Positions 47,367-57,689 of a DNA stretch of 64,000 nt are shown piece after piece. The position numbers and the translations under genes were made by a program. Under the pieces are notes generated by a model. It was not told where the DNA came from. It did no database searches and was given only the letters and a program-made list of their open reading frames with translations. This DNA is from Piper betle (lineage: Eukaryota; Streptophyta; Magnoliopsida; Piperales; Piperaceae), in the NCBI GenBank assembly GCA_033002965.1, contig JAURVB010001841.1, forward strand, positions 1 through 64,000. The letters are read 5' to 3'. Every line of letters starts with the position of its first letter. Within the stretch, counting starts at the first letter, position 1.

Positions 47367-48560
47367 ATGTAAAACCCGTGAGTCGAGTAAGGGTTTTATA
47401 CTCGTGAACCAATCTGTTCAGCCATCGGTCCGAGTCGAGTCAGTTTCAAAACACGTGCATCGAGTCTAGGCCGACCGTATGTTATGAGCCATGAGGGTCA
47501 AGTATACCCTAGTGTATGATGATAATGTCAGTAAAATAGCAGGAAAATGAGTTATCAGAATATGCGACAATATGCCAGATTTTTAGTATTTCATGCATTA
47601 GACCAGTAGAAAATTAGAATTAGGTCGTTTATCGTGTTAGGATGTGTTAGATAGGATTTTGGGTGGGTTGGTAGGTTAGAACATGTTAGTTTAATTATTT
47701 GAGCATATTTTAATTTATAGAATTTTATCATATTTATTTGATATTTTTTAGAATTTAATTATGAATATTGACTCGAGGCGGGATCGAGTCAAGTTTTAAT
47801 TACAAGACTGCCCCTGACCTCTTCTCTTCTTCTTCTTATTTCTCCTCCCCAGTTCCTCCTCCAAGCTGCCCGCCACCTCTCTTTTTCTTCCTTCCCCTGC
47901 TCCACCGGCCACCATCACCTTGGCGATCCCCTTGCCGTCGACTCCACCTCACCTTCACCCCTTCTTCTTTCCTTCTCTCCTCCTTTCTCTTTTTTTCCAC
48001 CCTTGGTCACCACCGCCGCCGCCTGCATGTGTCGCCGCCAACCATCAACGCTGGTAATGACCTCTGGCAACCCTCCCTAGCCCTTCCCTTACCCTTTCCG
48101 ACAAATCCCCAGCCTGTGCGACGACATGCACGGTGACCCATGCTGAAAATAAGGCCGCCGCTTACATGCACGTTCGCCGGCGACTACCGCTGCCGCTGAC
48201 AAGTCGCGCACCGCCTCCGGCCACACAAACCACCCCCTTAGCCATCCTCGACCAACCCTAGTCTTCTGCCCATTCCCTAGCCAACCCCACAGTTTGTATG
48301 CCCTCACTTTAGCCGACCATTGCTCACATTTGCCGCCACCGGCGACTAGCTGTCACTGCCGGCCAGTGGTGCTCCAACCACGACAAGCTACCTTCCCTTT
48401 CTCAGTGTAGCCTTGGGACTATAGCCACATCCGTCATCTCCATCCTCATGGCACCAGCAACCACGGTCGTCACCGTCGTCGCCGAGTGATCTTCAATCTC
48501 CAGCAACCTATGACTGACCATCATCAACATGAACATCATTCAATTGTGTACTAATTTTAG
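47367..48560. repeat. Long LTR, copy C, with GC-rich core
   Basis: It starts TGTAAAACCCGTGAGTCGAG, then the family blocks 'cgagtcgagtcagttt', 'gagggtcaagtataccc', 'gataatgtcag', 'gttatcaga', 'tttgggtgggtt' and 'gatcgagtcaagttttaatta'. A CT/CCG-rich core follows at 47,820-48,510. Open frames there are Pro/Ser-rich shadows. No pol sequence follows, so it may be a solo or truncated LTR. Confidence 0.75.
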
Positions 48561-49070
48561 CGAAATCATATTGTTGTAATTATCAAAAAAATAATTGATT
48601 AGTTAATTAAAAATGTGTGCATGTCTATATTGATGTTAATTAAGGTGGATTACTATATTTTTTGTTAAAAGATTAAATAAATATTAATTATTTTTATTTA
48701 AAAATAATATAGTAATTCTTTTGAAATTAATTGGTATATTTTTAATATATGATGAAACCACACCGTTCGATAATTTCTTCCTCTTCCCCTGAACATTCAA
48801 TTTTTGCTTCACAGAAAAGAAATTTTAATTGGCTGATAAGTCGAATAAAGTATGTGAAAATGATCTCCATGATCTGCTTGCCAAGGAGGTCATTGATATT
48901 CTTGATTAGTGGGACTAGAAGTGGAGATTGTTCGTTTGAATTTATGTTTAGACATAAAAGCGAAAACGATGGCGCGAAACAGTCCGCCAATAAAAAAATC
49001 CAAACTTTGTTATGGGTAGGAAAAAAGATAGAGGGAGGTGCTGGTAGCCTCTTCGGAAAAGTGGGCGACT
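48561..49070. other. Spacer with shared 100-bp repeat
   Basis: Contains the block shared with 33,370-33,490 (near 48,650-48,750). The rest shows short frames without family features. Confidence 0.5.
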
Positions 49071-49075
49071 AAAAC

Positions 49076-49500
49076 TTGACTGTGAGGAACTCCAACAGAC
49101 GCCGCACCACGCCGACGCACGTCAATGTCGTCACTGTTATCTCATTGAAGCTGATATATAAAGTTGGGATTCCACTTCCTAAAGTTCCCACCGAACAATG
49201 GTTCTCATTATATCATCGATCTCGATCTCCGACTGCTCATCACCGCCACTACCGCCGCCGGCGCCGCTTGCTCCGTCTCCACCGCCGACGTCATCGCTCC
49301 CAACGTCAACGCCCTCCTCGGCCTCGTCTCCCCCGGCAGCGACGGCGAGATCCTTGCAATCCTCAACGAGATCCGGCCAAGAACCGGGAGTGCGCGGAGA
49401 AGGAGGTGCTCCGGGGCGTGCAGTCGATGGCGGATCTGGTCCGGCGGTTTGGGATGGTGGGGGATGGATCAAGTGCTCACAGGTATTGTTCCTTATTGTT
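49076..49500 (+). other. CpG-rich exon-like segment, unrecognised
   Basis: A GC-rich stretch stands between AT-rich DNA. Two frames in succession look protein-like: VIAPNVNALLGLVSPGSDGE then ILAILNEIR, and after an apparent frameshift NRECAEKEVLRGVQSMADLV then RRFGMVGDGSSAHR, reaching a possible donor (CACAG|GTATTG at about 49,484). Codon composition and the amphipathic second half suggest a real exon 1 that has lost its frame. I cannot assign a family. It lies 0.5 kb upstream of the ARF remnant but does not resemble the ARF N-terminus. Confidence 0.4.
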
Positions 49501-49970
49501 TTGGTCTTTATAGTCTTAGTGAATGATGTGGTGATGGGTATTTTTGGTGGGCGATGGATCTGGTTTTTCTCTGTTGTTTTTTGAGCTCTGGATCGGGAAT
49601 TTTTATGCTTGCTGGGTTGGCTGGTGAATGGAGTGTTGATTTCCCTCGTCTCTACCTGAAGAACCTCTTTTTCACCGCTGGAAGGACATTCAGTGTGTCT
49701 CAATAAATGTCATCCCCCATTGCAACTGGAGAAGCCGAACTTCATACCTTCATTCCAAAAGTTCAACTGAACCTGGTTCCAACTCATCAGTCGTCTGCAC
49801 CAATTTGTATTTGTCATCTTCACAGCCACATTTCTCAACCAGTCAGATGCATTTTCTTCCGCAACCTCAGAAATGCGACAACTAAAATTTGCAGCAAATA
49901 AAATTTTCTTGCTGCACTTGTGCGAATTTAGCTTACATGGTCTTGATTGTTTTAATATCTGCGTGACTCA
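49501..49970. other. Spacer between exon-like segment and ARF remnant
   Basis: A 64-aa frame at 49,707-49,901 has no recognisable domain. Nothing else seen. Confidence 0.4.
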
Positions 49971-50345
49971 GGGACAAAAAGAGCATCAATTCAGAACTAT
50001 GGCATGCTTGTGCGGGTCCACTAGTATCATTACCACCAGTGGGTAGTCTTGTTGTATACTTTCCTCAAGGTCACAGTGAACAGGTTTGGAAATGATTTCT
50101 GTTTGATATGTTGAATGAAGTATTTTTAGAGATGTTTAATTAATAAAATACGTTACTCAACCCCAAAACAATTTCAAGAGCATCTTGTTTTGATTTTGCC
50201 CCCAAAGCAATAAGAGCAGGGTCCTAAAATAGAGATCACTTTGGGCATCACAGGTTGCAGCTTCCATGCAAAAAGATACTGATAGCATACCGGGTTATAC
50301 CTCACTTCCTTCAAAATTGATTTGTATGCTTGACAGCGTGTCGAT
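49971..50345 (+). pseudogene. Auxin response factor (ARF), B3-domain start only
   Basis: ARFs are nuclear transcription factors that bind auxin-response elements through a B3 domain. Exon 49,971-50,083 reads [20 protein letters not shown] and [11 protein letters not shown] and ends at a GT donor. After an AG acceptor, from 50,254, it continues [20 protein letters not shown] and [12 protein letters not shown]. These are the hallmark first 60-70 residues of ARFs; VAASMQK fits the ARF5/7/19 group best. After VSMH the family's HADPETDEVYAQM is replaced by unrelated sequence. The B3 DNA-binding core, middle region and PB1 domain are all absent. A true start exon was not found. It is a truncated fragment. 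Confidence 0.9.
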
Positions 50346-50639
50346 GCATGTATGGCAGATCGTACACAGCGATATCTTTCTTGCTCTTTTTGTCGTGCAA
50401 TTTTTATTAAAGTTCTCAATTTTTATTAAAGTTCTCAATCAACGCAGCCTTCCTACTAAATGGGTTCCCAAATTCGGGGAACGAAAACGGAACAGCAATG
50501 CAGAATTGGCCATGCTCATACAACAATGGCTGAAACCAACTAACTTTTACCAATAGAATTGACCCCCCATCAACCTTTACAGCAAGTTAGCAAGAAAGAA
50601 TAATCATCAAGTTCACCAAAAGAAACCGAAAAAGAAGAA

Positions 50640-51270
50640 CGAAAAACGAACTTCAACTTCTCACCCTTGGAACCGCACCGAGAACACATTGGACTTCAAA
50701 ATGCTCCACTCCGCCAATTTCCCCTCTTTCTCCATGTCCTGCGTTTGATCCGCCAGCAAAATCTTAGTGGAGTATGATTTTCCGGTGACTTCGATCTCGG
50801 CACCTAGTATTGAACCCTGTTAGCCAAATCATACCTGGTTGAGGACACCAGACAAATTGCAAACCACAAAAAAAAACCACCCTCAAATCAACAGTCAAAC
50901 AGAGAACCTGATCGCCCATGGGGACGACGACGCGACAATCGCAGCTCCGGCTGGCACCCGCCAAGACCCCCGCACAGAGACGAAGATGTGGTCGATGTAG
51001 CGAGTCGAGCTCCATCTTGACGCCGGTCATGTGGAGTGGGATGAGCGCCGAGCGTGTCGCATCGGCCGTGGACGTGCAGCTGGTAGCTGGGGTTATCGGG
51101 GATGTCGACGATGGCGGGGTCGGTAATGACGGCGTACACTGTGGGTGACAACAGCTCGTAACTCTCTGCCGGCAACTTGTCGATGAGGGCCGGGCAAGGT
51201 GGGGAGAGGGCGCCGCCCCGGTCAACGAGCTTTAGAAATATACGTTTGCACCCGTTGGATAGAATCCAAC
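50640..51270 (-). pseudogene. VIT/vWA (inter-alpha-trypsin inhibitor heavy-chain-like), N-terminal remnant
   Basis: Minus-strand pieces match the N-terminus of the plant VIT/von Willebrand-A protein family, whose function is poorly known. The first piece reads LLSPTVYAVITDPAIVDIPD then NPSYQLHVHGRC. Other frames continue ALIPLHMTGVKMELDS and SRSCDCRVVVPMGDQ. A later piece (about 50,790-50,645) reads GAEIEVTGKSYSTKILLADQ and KSNVFSVRF. Order and spacing fit the family, with GT-AG-like signals between the last two. At least two frameshifts lie between 51,070 and 50,930. The vWA domain is absent. It runs opposite to the neighbouring ARF fragment. Confidence 0.85.
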
Positions 51271-51317
51271 GGCTGGTATCAAACTCAAGCACAGACAAGT
51301 TGCACTGTGCTACAGCA

Positions 51318-51735
51318 CTATATATATATATATAGACACACACACACACACTAGCCGCTAACCCACATGATGTGCCGCTAAAGGATTAGAAATAAATCCT
51401 AATTATAATAAAAATAAAACAAATTTTAATTACAGCCAAATGTGTTAAAGGATTTTAAAAAGTCTTCTTTACAATAAAAAATAATATTTTTACTAATAAA
51501 AAATAAAAGGATAATATTTAAAACAATTAAATGACACATGGAAAAAATACTAATTATAATAGAAAAATATTAAAGGGAAATAAAGAGCAATGATTCTAAA
51601 CTGATTGGATGGCACACAGTCACACACATGGCAAGACGAATCCTAATTACAATAAAATTAAAATTTTTATAAAAAAAAAACGAAAATATTGTAAATAATT
51701 AGAGGACACATAGCAATACCATATTAAAAGACATC

Positions 51736-51784
<49 letters not shown>

Positions 51785-52600
51785 GGTAATCTCAATTCGA
51801 GGTGAGAAGAAATTTTTCTTCGGCCAAATCAACCTAGACCATTCGATTACAAGGACATCCAAATTGACTGTGTTTTCATAAAAAACGGGTGGGCCACATG
51901 CTGGGGCCCGAATATAGGTCCTGTTGAGCCTGACCCAGCTGCCTCCCGGCTGGGTCTAGCAGGAAAGCAGAGCAGGCCTGGCCTTGCCCCCTGGCCAAAG
52001 CGGCGAGATCTGGCCTGAGTTTTGGGTCGCCCACGGGCAGAAATGGGATGGGTTGTTTTTTTCTTTTTTCTAAAAAAATATTTTTAAATGTTGATTTAAT
52101 GTAACCCATCCTTATAATCAAAAGGTCTATATTGATTTGGCAACAGGAAATTAATCTTGCGCAAATGGATGCTGTTTTGTCATGTGTGTGATGTCTACGT
52201 GTTATGGAAAAATTATTTAAGCTATGTCTCATGTAACTTATACGAAATATATATTTTATTTAAACCTTTTAGTATGCCCCATAAAATGATATTTATATAT
52301 AATAAAAGTAGAGTGCACAAGTAAGAAGTTGATAAAAATTTTTTTTCCCTTTGGTATCATTATAACCTACTTTTACATTTTCAAAAGAAGCGCAAGTTAG
52401 TACATATTTTGAAATTAATTTTTATTATAATTAATTTGAAAATTAAAATTAAACGGTTAAAAATATCGAATTGAGTTAAAATTTTATAATTACCCTTATT
52501 ATTATAATTTTATTTATTTATGTGGATTTTGAATAGTGAGACCCACTAAATAGTTCTAAATAAAAGTTCAAGCTCATATAAAATACATAAGGTGTAGCTC
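51318..52600. other. AT-rich spacer with microsatellites
   Basis: Holds (TA)n(CA)n at about 51,318-51,350 and (TA)n at 51,739-51,782. A GC-rich patch around 51,890-52,040 gives no family match. No gene recognised. Confidence 0.6.
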
Positions 52601-52609
52601 ACATATAAA

Positions 52610-52613
<4 letters not shown>

Positions 52614-52651
<38 letters not shown>

Positions 52652-53330
52652 GAGACTATATCTAACTTAAATCGCCTGTCGTGCTACATTCTTTACCTTA
52701 TATGATATCCCATGCATGACGGTTATCAGTAATAAATCCATCTCAAACCTTTGACCTACTTTCCATTGTATTCATGTCTTCTCCCACAAAACCCACAAAA
52801 ATCAAGACCTCTTAACCATATATATATATATATATATATAATTAGAGACTATCTCTAACCTAAATCGCCTGTCGTGCTACATCTTTATCTTTACCTTGTA
52901 TGATATCCCATGCATGACGGTTATCAGTAACAAATCCATCTCAAACCTTTCACCTACTTTCCATTGTATTCATGTCTTCTCCCACAAAAGCCACAAAAAT
53001 CAAGACCTCTTAACCATATATATATATATATATAATTAGAGACTATCTCTAACCTATTTCGCCTGTTGTGCCACATCTTTATCTTTACCTTATATGATAT
53101 TCCATGCATGACACCTGTTGTGCTACATGTTTATCTTTACGTTATAAGATATTCCATGCATGACAGTTATCAGTAACAAATCCATCTCAAACCTTTCACC
53201 TACTTTCCACTGTATTCATGTCTTCTCCACAAAAATCATGACCTCTTAACAATATATATATACTATATATATATCATTAGAGACTATCTCTAACATAAAT
53301 CGTCTGTCGTGTTTCATCTTTATTATGACT
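52614..53330. repeat. Tandem ~194-bp repeat joined by AT microsatellites
   Basis: Units beginning ATTAGAGACTAT start at 52,648, 52,841 and 53,035, and a partial one at 53,276. Each contains 'cgcctgt.gtgctacat', 'atatc.catgcatga', 'tctcaaacctt' and 'gacctcttaac', and ends in an (AT)n run. The third unit has an internal 54-base duplication. A diverged single unit lies at 54,140-54,285. No coding potential. Confidence 0.9.
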
Positions 53331-53444
53331 TCAATTATGACTCTAAATTGCGGGAGGTATCGCTAGTTATCGGTATATGCTACTTCTCTATGTTTTCTAT
53401 ATTTTTAAAAAAAAAGGTTTTACCATGCCCCAGGGCCAATCCGG

Positions 53445-53445
<1 letters not shown>

Positions 53446-53512
<67 letters not shown>

Positions 53513-53640
53513 TTAGGGCTGATACACAACGTCGATTCCAGTTTGTTGTAAATTGTGATACAAATGTCTATTCAATGGGTTTTGTTCAATGTTTTAGTAG
53601 ATTCTGCATGATTGGAATGATGAGGAGTACGTCAAGAAGT
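53446..53640 (+). pseudogene. O-methyltransferase exon-2 start, truncated copy
   Basis: After a long AT microsatellite (53,446-53,507) comes the same intron end as in the other copies (gtctttagggctgat, acgtcgattcc, ttcaatgttttag). The exon start follows, readable as [12 protein letters not shown] apart from a small length change. The first codon is TAG instead of TGG. At about 53,637 the exon stops and a different duplicated segment (53,640-54,050) begins. It is a chimeric scrap. Confidence 0.85.
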
Positions 53641-54050
53641 TAAGCAATGACGCACAAGATAACATAGCGAGGATAATGAATCAGTTTTTGACCCTTAAAT
53701 ATTGGAGGAGACGCTAAAAGAATAAATTATTTTTCTTGGCGCTTTTATTTTCGTATTGGGGAGTACGTGATCGACTATTATTTGGCCATGGAACATGTTA
53801 ATTATTTAAATAATCCATTTTTGGGGCATTGATTATAAAACAGCTAAACTCTTTTAAAAAACGTGCATTTGCACTTGTTAAACTGCTGGTGGCATAAATG
53901 TATAATTTAACAATTAACAAATACTTAACATAGTAACATACCTTGATCATTCCACATGAATTTGCCAAAAAATTCATTGCCTAAAATCAGTGTTAGTAAA
54001 AGGAGTAACAAGAATGGATCATTTTCTTTTGTATAGTGTTTGGTCCTTAT
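53640..54050. repeat. Segmental duplicate of 38,318-39,075
   Basis: Matches the two blocks upstream of the intact O-methyltransferase gene, here contiguous. It is fused directly to the truncated exon-2 scrap and lies about 0.5 kb before the second O-methyltransferase gene. Confidence 0.85.
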
Positions 54051-54546
54051 TATTTTTATTTTTATTTATTCTTGTAGATTTTAAATAGTGGGACAAACTA
54101 AATGGCTCTAAATAAAAATTCTAGCTCCTATAAAAATTCCGACATAAATTACCTGTCGTGTTACATCTTTATCTTTACCTTGTCTGATCTCCCACTGCAT
54201 CCACGTCTTCTCCATCCAGAAACTTTCACCTACTTTACACTGTATTCACGTTTTCTCCCACGAAAATATGACCTCTTAACCATTAAAAATAAAAATTGAC
54301 CAATCTTCTCCCACCTTTCACTTCGGCCAACTTAGCCTTCTTATTAATAAATTGGTTTTTACATTAACTATTACACAAATTAATTAGAAGCTTATACCTT
54401 ACCGTATTAATTCATCTATAAATATCTGCAGCGGACAAACAATGGAGATCAACAACTCATCATTTGTTCCTGTTCTAATATCCTCCCATTACATTGGTGA
54501 CCTCTGTTAGGAGAATGTTTGAGATGAATCGATAGCATCGAATCAG

Positions 54547-55885
54547 ATGCTCAATCTCACATCTCAGCTATGGAACTTGTTGTTCAGTTTCATAAATTCC
54601 ATGTCGATTAACTGTGCAGTGGAGTTGGGCATCGCCGATATAATACATAGCCATGCCCAAACACCAATGAACATAGCCGACCTCGCTGCCTCCATACCCA
54701 TTCCACCAAACAAAACCAGCCATCTCCGCCGACTCATGCGCCTCCTTGTTCACTCCAACGTCTTTTCCGTTCATAAACGTGAGGATGGTGATGAGGGGTT
54801 CCTCCTAACTCCTATGTCTCGGATCCTTGTCACGTCGAACAACAATAATGGTGGTAACTTGTCACCCTTTGTTACCATGCTAACAGATTCGTCCCTGGTG
54901 TCTCCATGGCACTTCCTTGGTCAATGGTTCAAAGTCAAAGATCACACCCCGGCCACACCATTCGGTATGTGCCATGGTGTGGAAACGTGGGAATGGGCCA
55001 ACCAGCATCCGGACTTCAACAAGAAGTTCAATGAGGCCATGGTCAGTGACAGCCAGTTTCTAATGACAACTTTTCTGAAGAAGTGCGTCACTGCCTTTGA
55101 AGGACTGAAATCCCTGGTTGACGTCGGTGGCGGGTCTGGTGGCGCCGCACGTTCTATTGCTAGGGCATTTCCGGACATACAAATGGTGTCTGTATTGGAT
55201 CTTCCTCATGTGGTGGTTACAGCTTTGCCCGAGGACTCGAGGGTGAAGTTTGTTGCAGGAGACATGTTCCAGTCCATCCCTCCTGCAAATGCAGTCTTCT
55301 TGAAGGTGCACTAAATTGAACTAATTAGTTCAGTTTTGTTTACACTAAAAATTACTTCATTTGTTTACAATTATTTAAACTAGGCCAGATGTCGCATCTG
55401 ATGAATCGATTATATTAGAGATAGACACTAATTTTATAAATAAATCTTTATTAAAAAATAAGATAAACTATTATAATAATCTAATATCTTAAATATAAAC
55501 TCTGACTTCAAAGACAAATTCTAATTACATGAGAAAATAGATTATAATAATTTAATTTTTGCTATGTTTGTTATATCTTAATTAGCTTAATCTCACACTT
55601 TTCACTTTTAGTTCTCTAGTACTTATTAATAAGATAAACGTTTTTATGATAAAAAATTGATAGCAACATATTAAGATATATTTTAAAGATTTTTCTGCAG
55701 TTTCATCCTAAAGAACATAAATGACTACGGTTCAGAAGTGGCGTAGTATATATATGTATATATAATATTAAAATTTATTTTTTTGGCCATCCTTCTACAC
55801 ACTTAATATTTTAACAAAGCCAATTTTTTACTGGAGAAAAAGCATAGAATATTGTCTGAGAAAACACACACACGTGTGCGTGTGG

Positions 55886-55924
<39 letters not shown>

Positions 55925-56323
55925 TTAGGGCTGATGTACTTCGTCAATGGGTTTTGTTCAATGTTTTAGTGGATTCTGCACAATTGAAATGATGAGAAGT
56001 GCGTTAAGATATTGAAGAACTACAAAAAAGCTATTCCAAGCAAGGAAGAGGGAGGTAAGGTGATGATATTGGATATGGTGGTGAATTCCACCCCAGGTGA
56101 CCATATGGCGACACAATATCAATATTTCATGGATTTGTTGATGATGGTCGAGGCAAATGGAATGGAGAGAGACGAGAATGAATGGAAGAAGTTGTTTGAA
56201 GATGCAGGTTTCAAATCATACAACATCACCCCAGTGGTTGGATCAATGTCGCTGATTGAGCTCTACCCTAAGCACGAGTTTCAACGATCAGCGTCCTTAC
56301 TACAGCCCTTATATAATGTATAA
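54547..56323 (+). pseudogene. Class II O-methyltransferase, nonsense in catalytic loop
   Basis: A paralogue of the gene at 36.6 kb, on the opposite strand. Exon 1 (54547-55305, 253 codons) is open and holds NSMSINCAVELGIADIIHSH, HLRRLMRLLVHSNVF, the SAM motif LVDVGGGSGGAARSIA, SVLDLPHVV and GDMFQSIPPANAVFLK. Exon 2 begins at 55,970 after a GT-AG intron and reads WILHN, then TGA where the family has Asp-Trp. Next come [49 protein letters not shown] and MSLIELYP. The normal stop after LYP is lost, extending the frame 19 codons. The protein would end right after the catalytic His, without the C-terminal part of the active site. I placed the start at 54,547 because upstream in-frame codons contain TAG and TGA. 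Otherwise little decayed, so a recent loss. Confidence 0.9.
55380..55650 (-). mobile_element. Helitron-like fragment in the O-methyltransferase intron
   Basis: On the minus strand it ends GCGACATCTGGCCTAG followed by T. This is the same 3' terminus as the unit ending at 8,635 (GCGACATCTTGCCTAG). The stretch up to about 55,650 matches the body of those units, including GTGTGAGATTAA and the 'cttatgat..aatt' blocks. The length (about 0.27 kb) is shorter than the 420-485 bp units. No coding capacity. Confidence 0.65.
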
Positions 56324-56687
56324 TAATTGTGGCTTTGTCTGTTGCAATTAACAAAAATCCGCACGCATTACAAGAAGAAAATAAATACAATATTATGGTT
56401 ATAAATTTCCATCGGGATACACGTTGACTAAATATTCATTAGATGAAGTTTTATAGAGTAGAAATACATACATTGACGTGCATGACTACACATCTAAGGC
56501 ATCGGCCATGAGCTAATTGCAGATCAAATGACATTTCTTTTAAACTCATTTCATTGTATGACATGTACGTGCACAACACAATACTAATGAGCGCCACAAT
56601 GCAGTGAGAAAATTAACAAACGCATCCAATAGTATAAATTATATCAACTTTGTGGTAAAGACAAATGAAAAAGGATATGAGTCTATA

Positions 56688-56718
<31 letters not shown>

Positions 56719-56720
56719 GA
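55896..56720. repeat. Segmental duplicate of 31,490-32,350
   Basis: Bounded by an AT microsatellite (55,896-55,920) and a CA/TA microsatellite (56,690-56,717), this block includes O-methyltransferase exon 2 and about 400 bases of 3' flank. It is the likely source of the 31.5-kb copy. Confidence 0.85.
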
Positions 56721-56949
56721 ATCCCCCCCTGGTGTCTTTAAGAAGCCCCCTCCCCACCCCGCCATCGGACGCGCACCGCCTCCCCCTCCTCCCCGTCTTT
56801 TTACATTATTCGAATTTTTATGCACTTAATCTTTTTTTTGTATATGGACCTAGGTGGGTTTATTTATAATCATCTGATTAGATTAAATAGATTTTTTTTT
56901 TTGTCACTGGGCAGTGTTCCGGGGGGGGCGGTAGCTAGGGGCGGGGAAA

Positions 56950-57046
56950 TGAGAGCCACTGGATTTGATCCAGCAGCTCTCGTTAGGTGCGCTTCATGCA
57001 CTACAAATGCATGCAGCGCGCACCACAGAGGAGCTATCAGTGGTTT
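56950..57046. repeat. Imperfect foldback followed by T-run
   Basis: GAGCCACTG, AGCTC and GGTGCGC on the left (56,953-56,992) face GCGCACC, GAGCT and CAGTGGTT on the right (57,018-57,046) around a TGCATG-containing centre. The fold is interrupted but long. A run of T follows directly. The flanks are GC-rich on the left and AT-rich on the right. Confidence 0.6.
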
Positions 57047-57099
57047 TTTTTTCTATTCTTTTAATTTTATGTTTTACGTAAAAAAAGAAAATAAAATTT

Positions 57100-57680
57100 T
57101 CATTATTTGCAATATTTTTTTCTTAGCTTTGGGATGAAATCTTTTCAATTGCATACTTTTTAGAAAACAAATAATTTTTTACCATCAAATTTCTCTAGTT
57201 ATCAGTGGCATTATTAAGATCATAGTTTTAAGTACTATACGTTGACCAAAATTTTGTAGTGCAACTCGCTACAATTTTAAATGTATTTTGACTAGGTAAG
57301 TAATATTAATAATCTACTTTCGACCTTATGAAAGTAGATAATTTAATTAAATTTATGCAAAAGAAAATTTCATAGAAGATAATTTAATTAATAAGAAGAT
57401 GTAGTAGATATATTTTTTGAACTATTGATAAAAAGTCTAGCATAGGGAAACAACAAATTCAAAAAACAAGGACGACAGTCACCATCCCATAGTCAATTTC
57501 GTGGAAGATTCAAATACTAACATAAGGGGGGAAAAAGATTGAAACTTTCAGCTCCATCTTTTTAAACAAACAAAAAATGATTTCTTTTTTGAAAGAAAAA
57601 ATCCAAAGAAAACATAGAGTCAAAAAGCGAACCTGTTAAAGATGACGAACATATTCTCGAAGTTCATTGGATTTTCGAGG
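57100..57680. other. AT-rich spacer
   Basis: No gene or element end recognised between the foldback and the HMG-CoA reductase remnant. Confidence 0.5.
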
Positions 57681-57689
57681 AAGAACTTC

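Noticed and set aside
49707..49901. 64-aa open frame as the ARF first exon
   Set aside because: It does not resemble ARF N-termini, does not splice in frame to 49,971, and has no other family feature.
52614..53330. Direct repeats considered as a CRISPR-like array
   Set aside because: Units are ~194 bp, joined by microsatellites, in a plant genome; no short repeat/unique spacer structure and no cas genes.
56940..57030. Possible tRNA or snoRNA gene
   Set aside because: The fold is a simple long hairpin, not a cloverleaf, and box motifs are missing.
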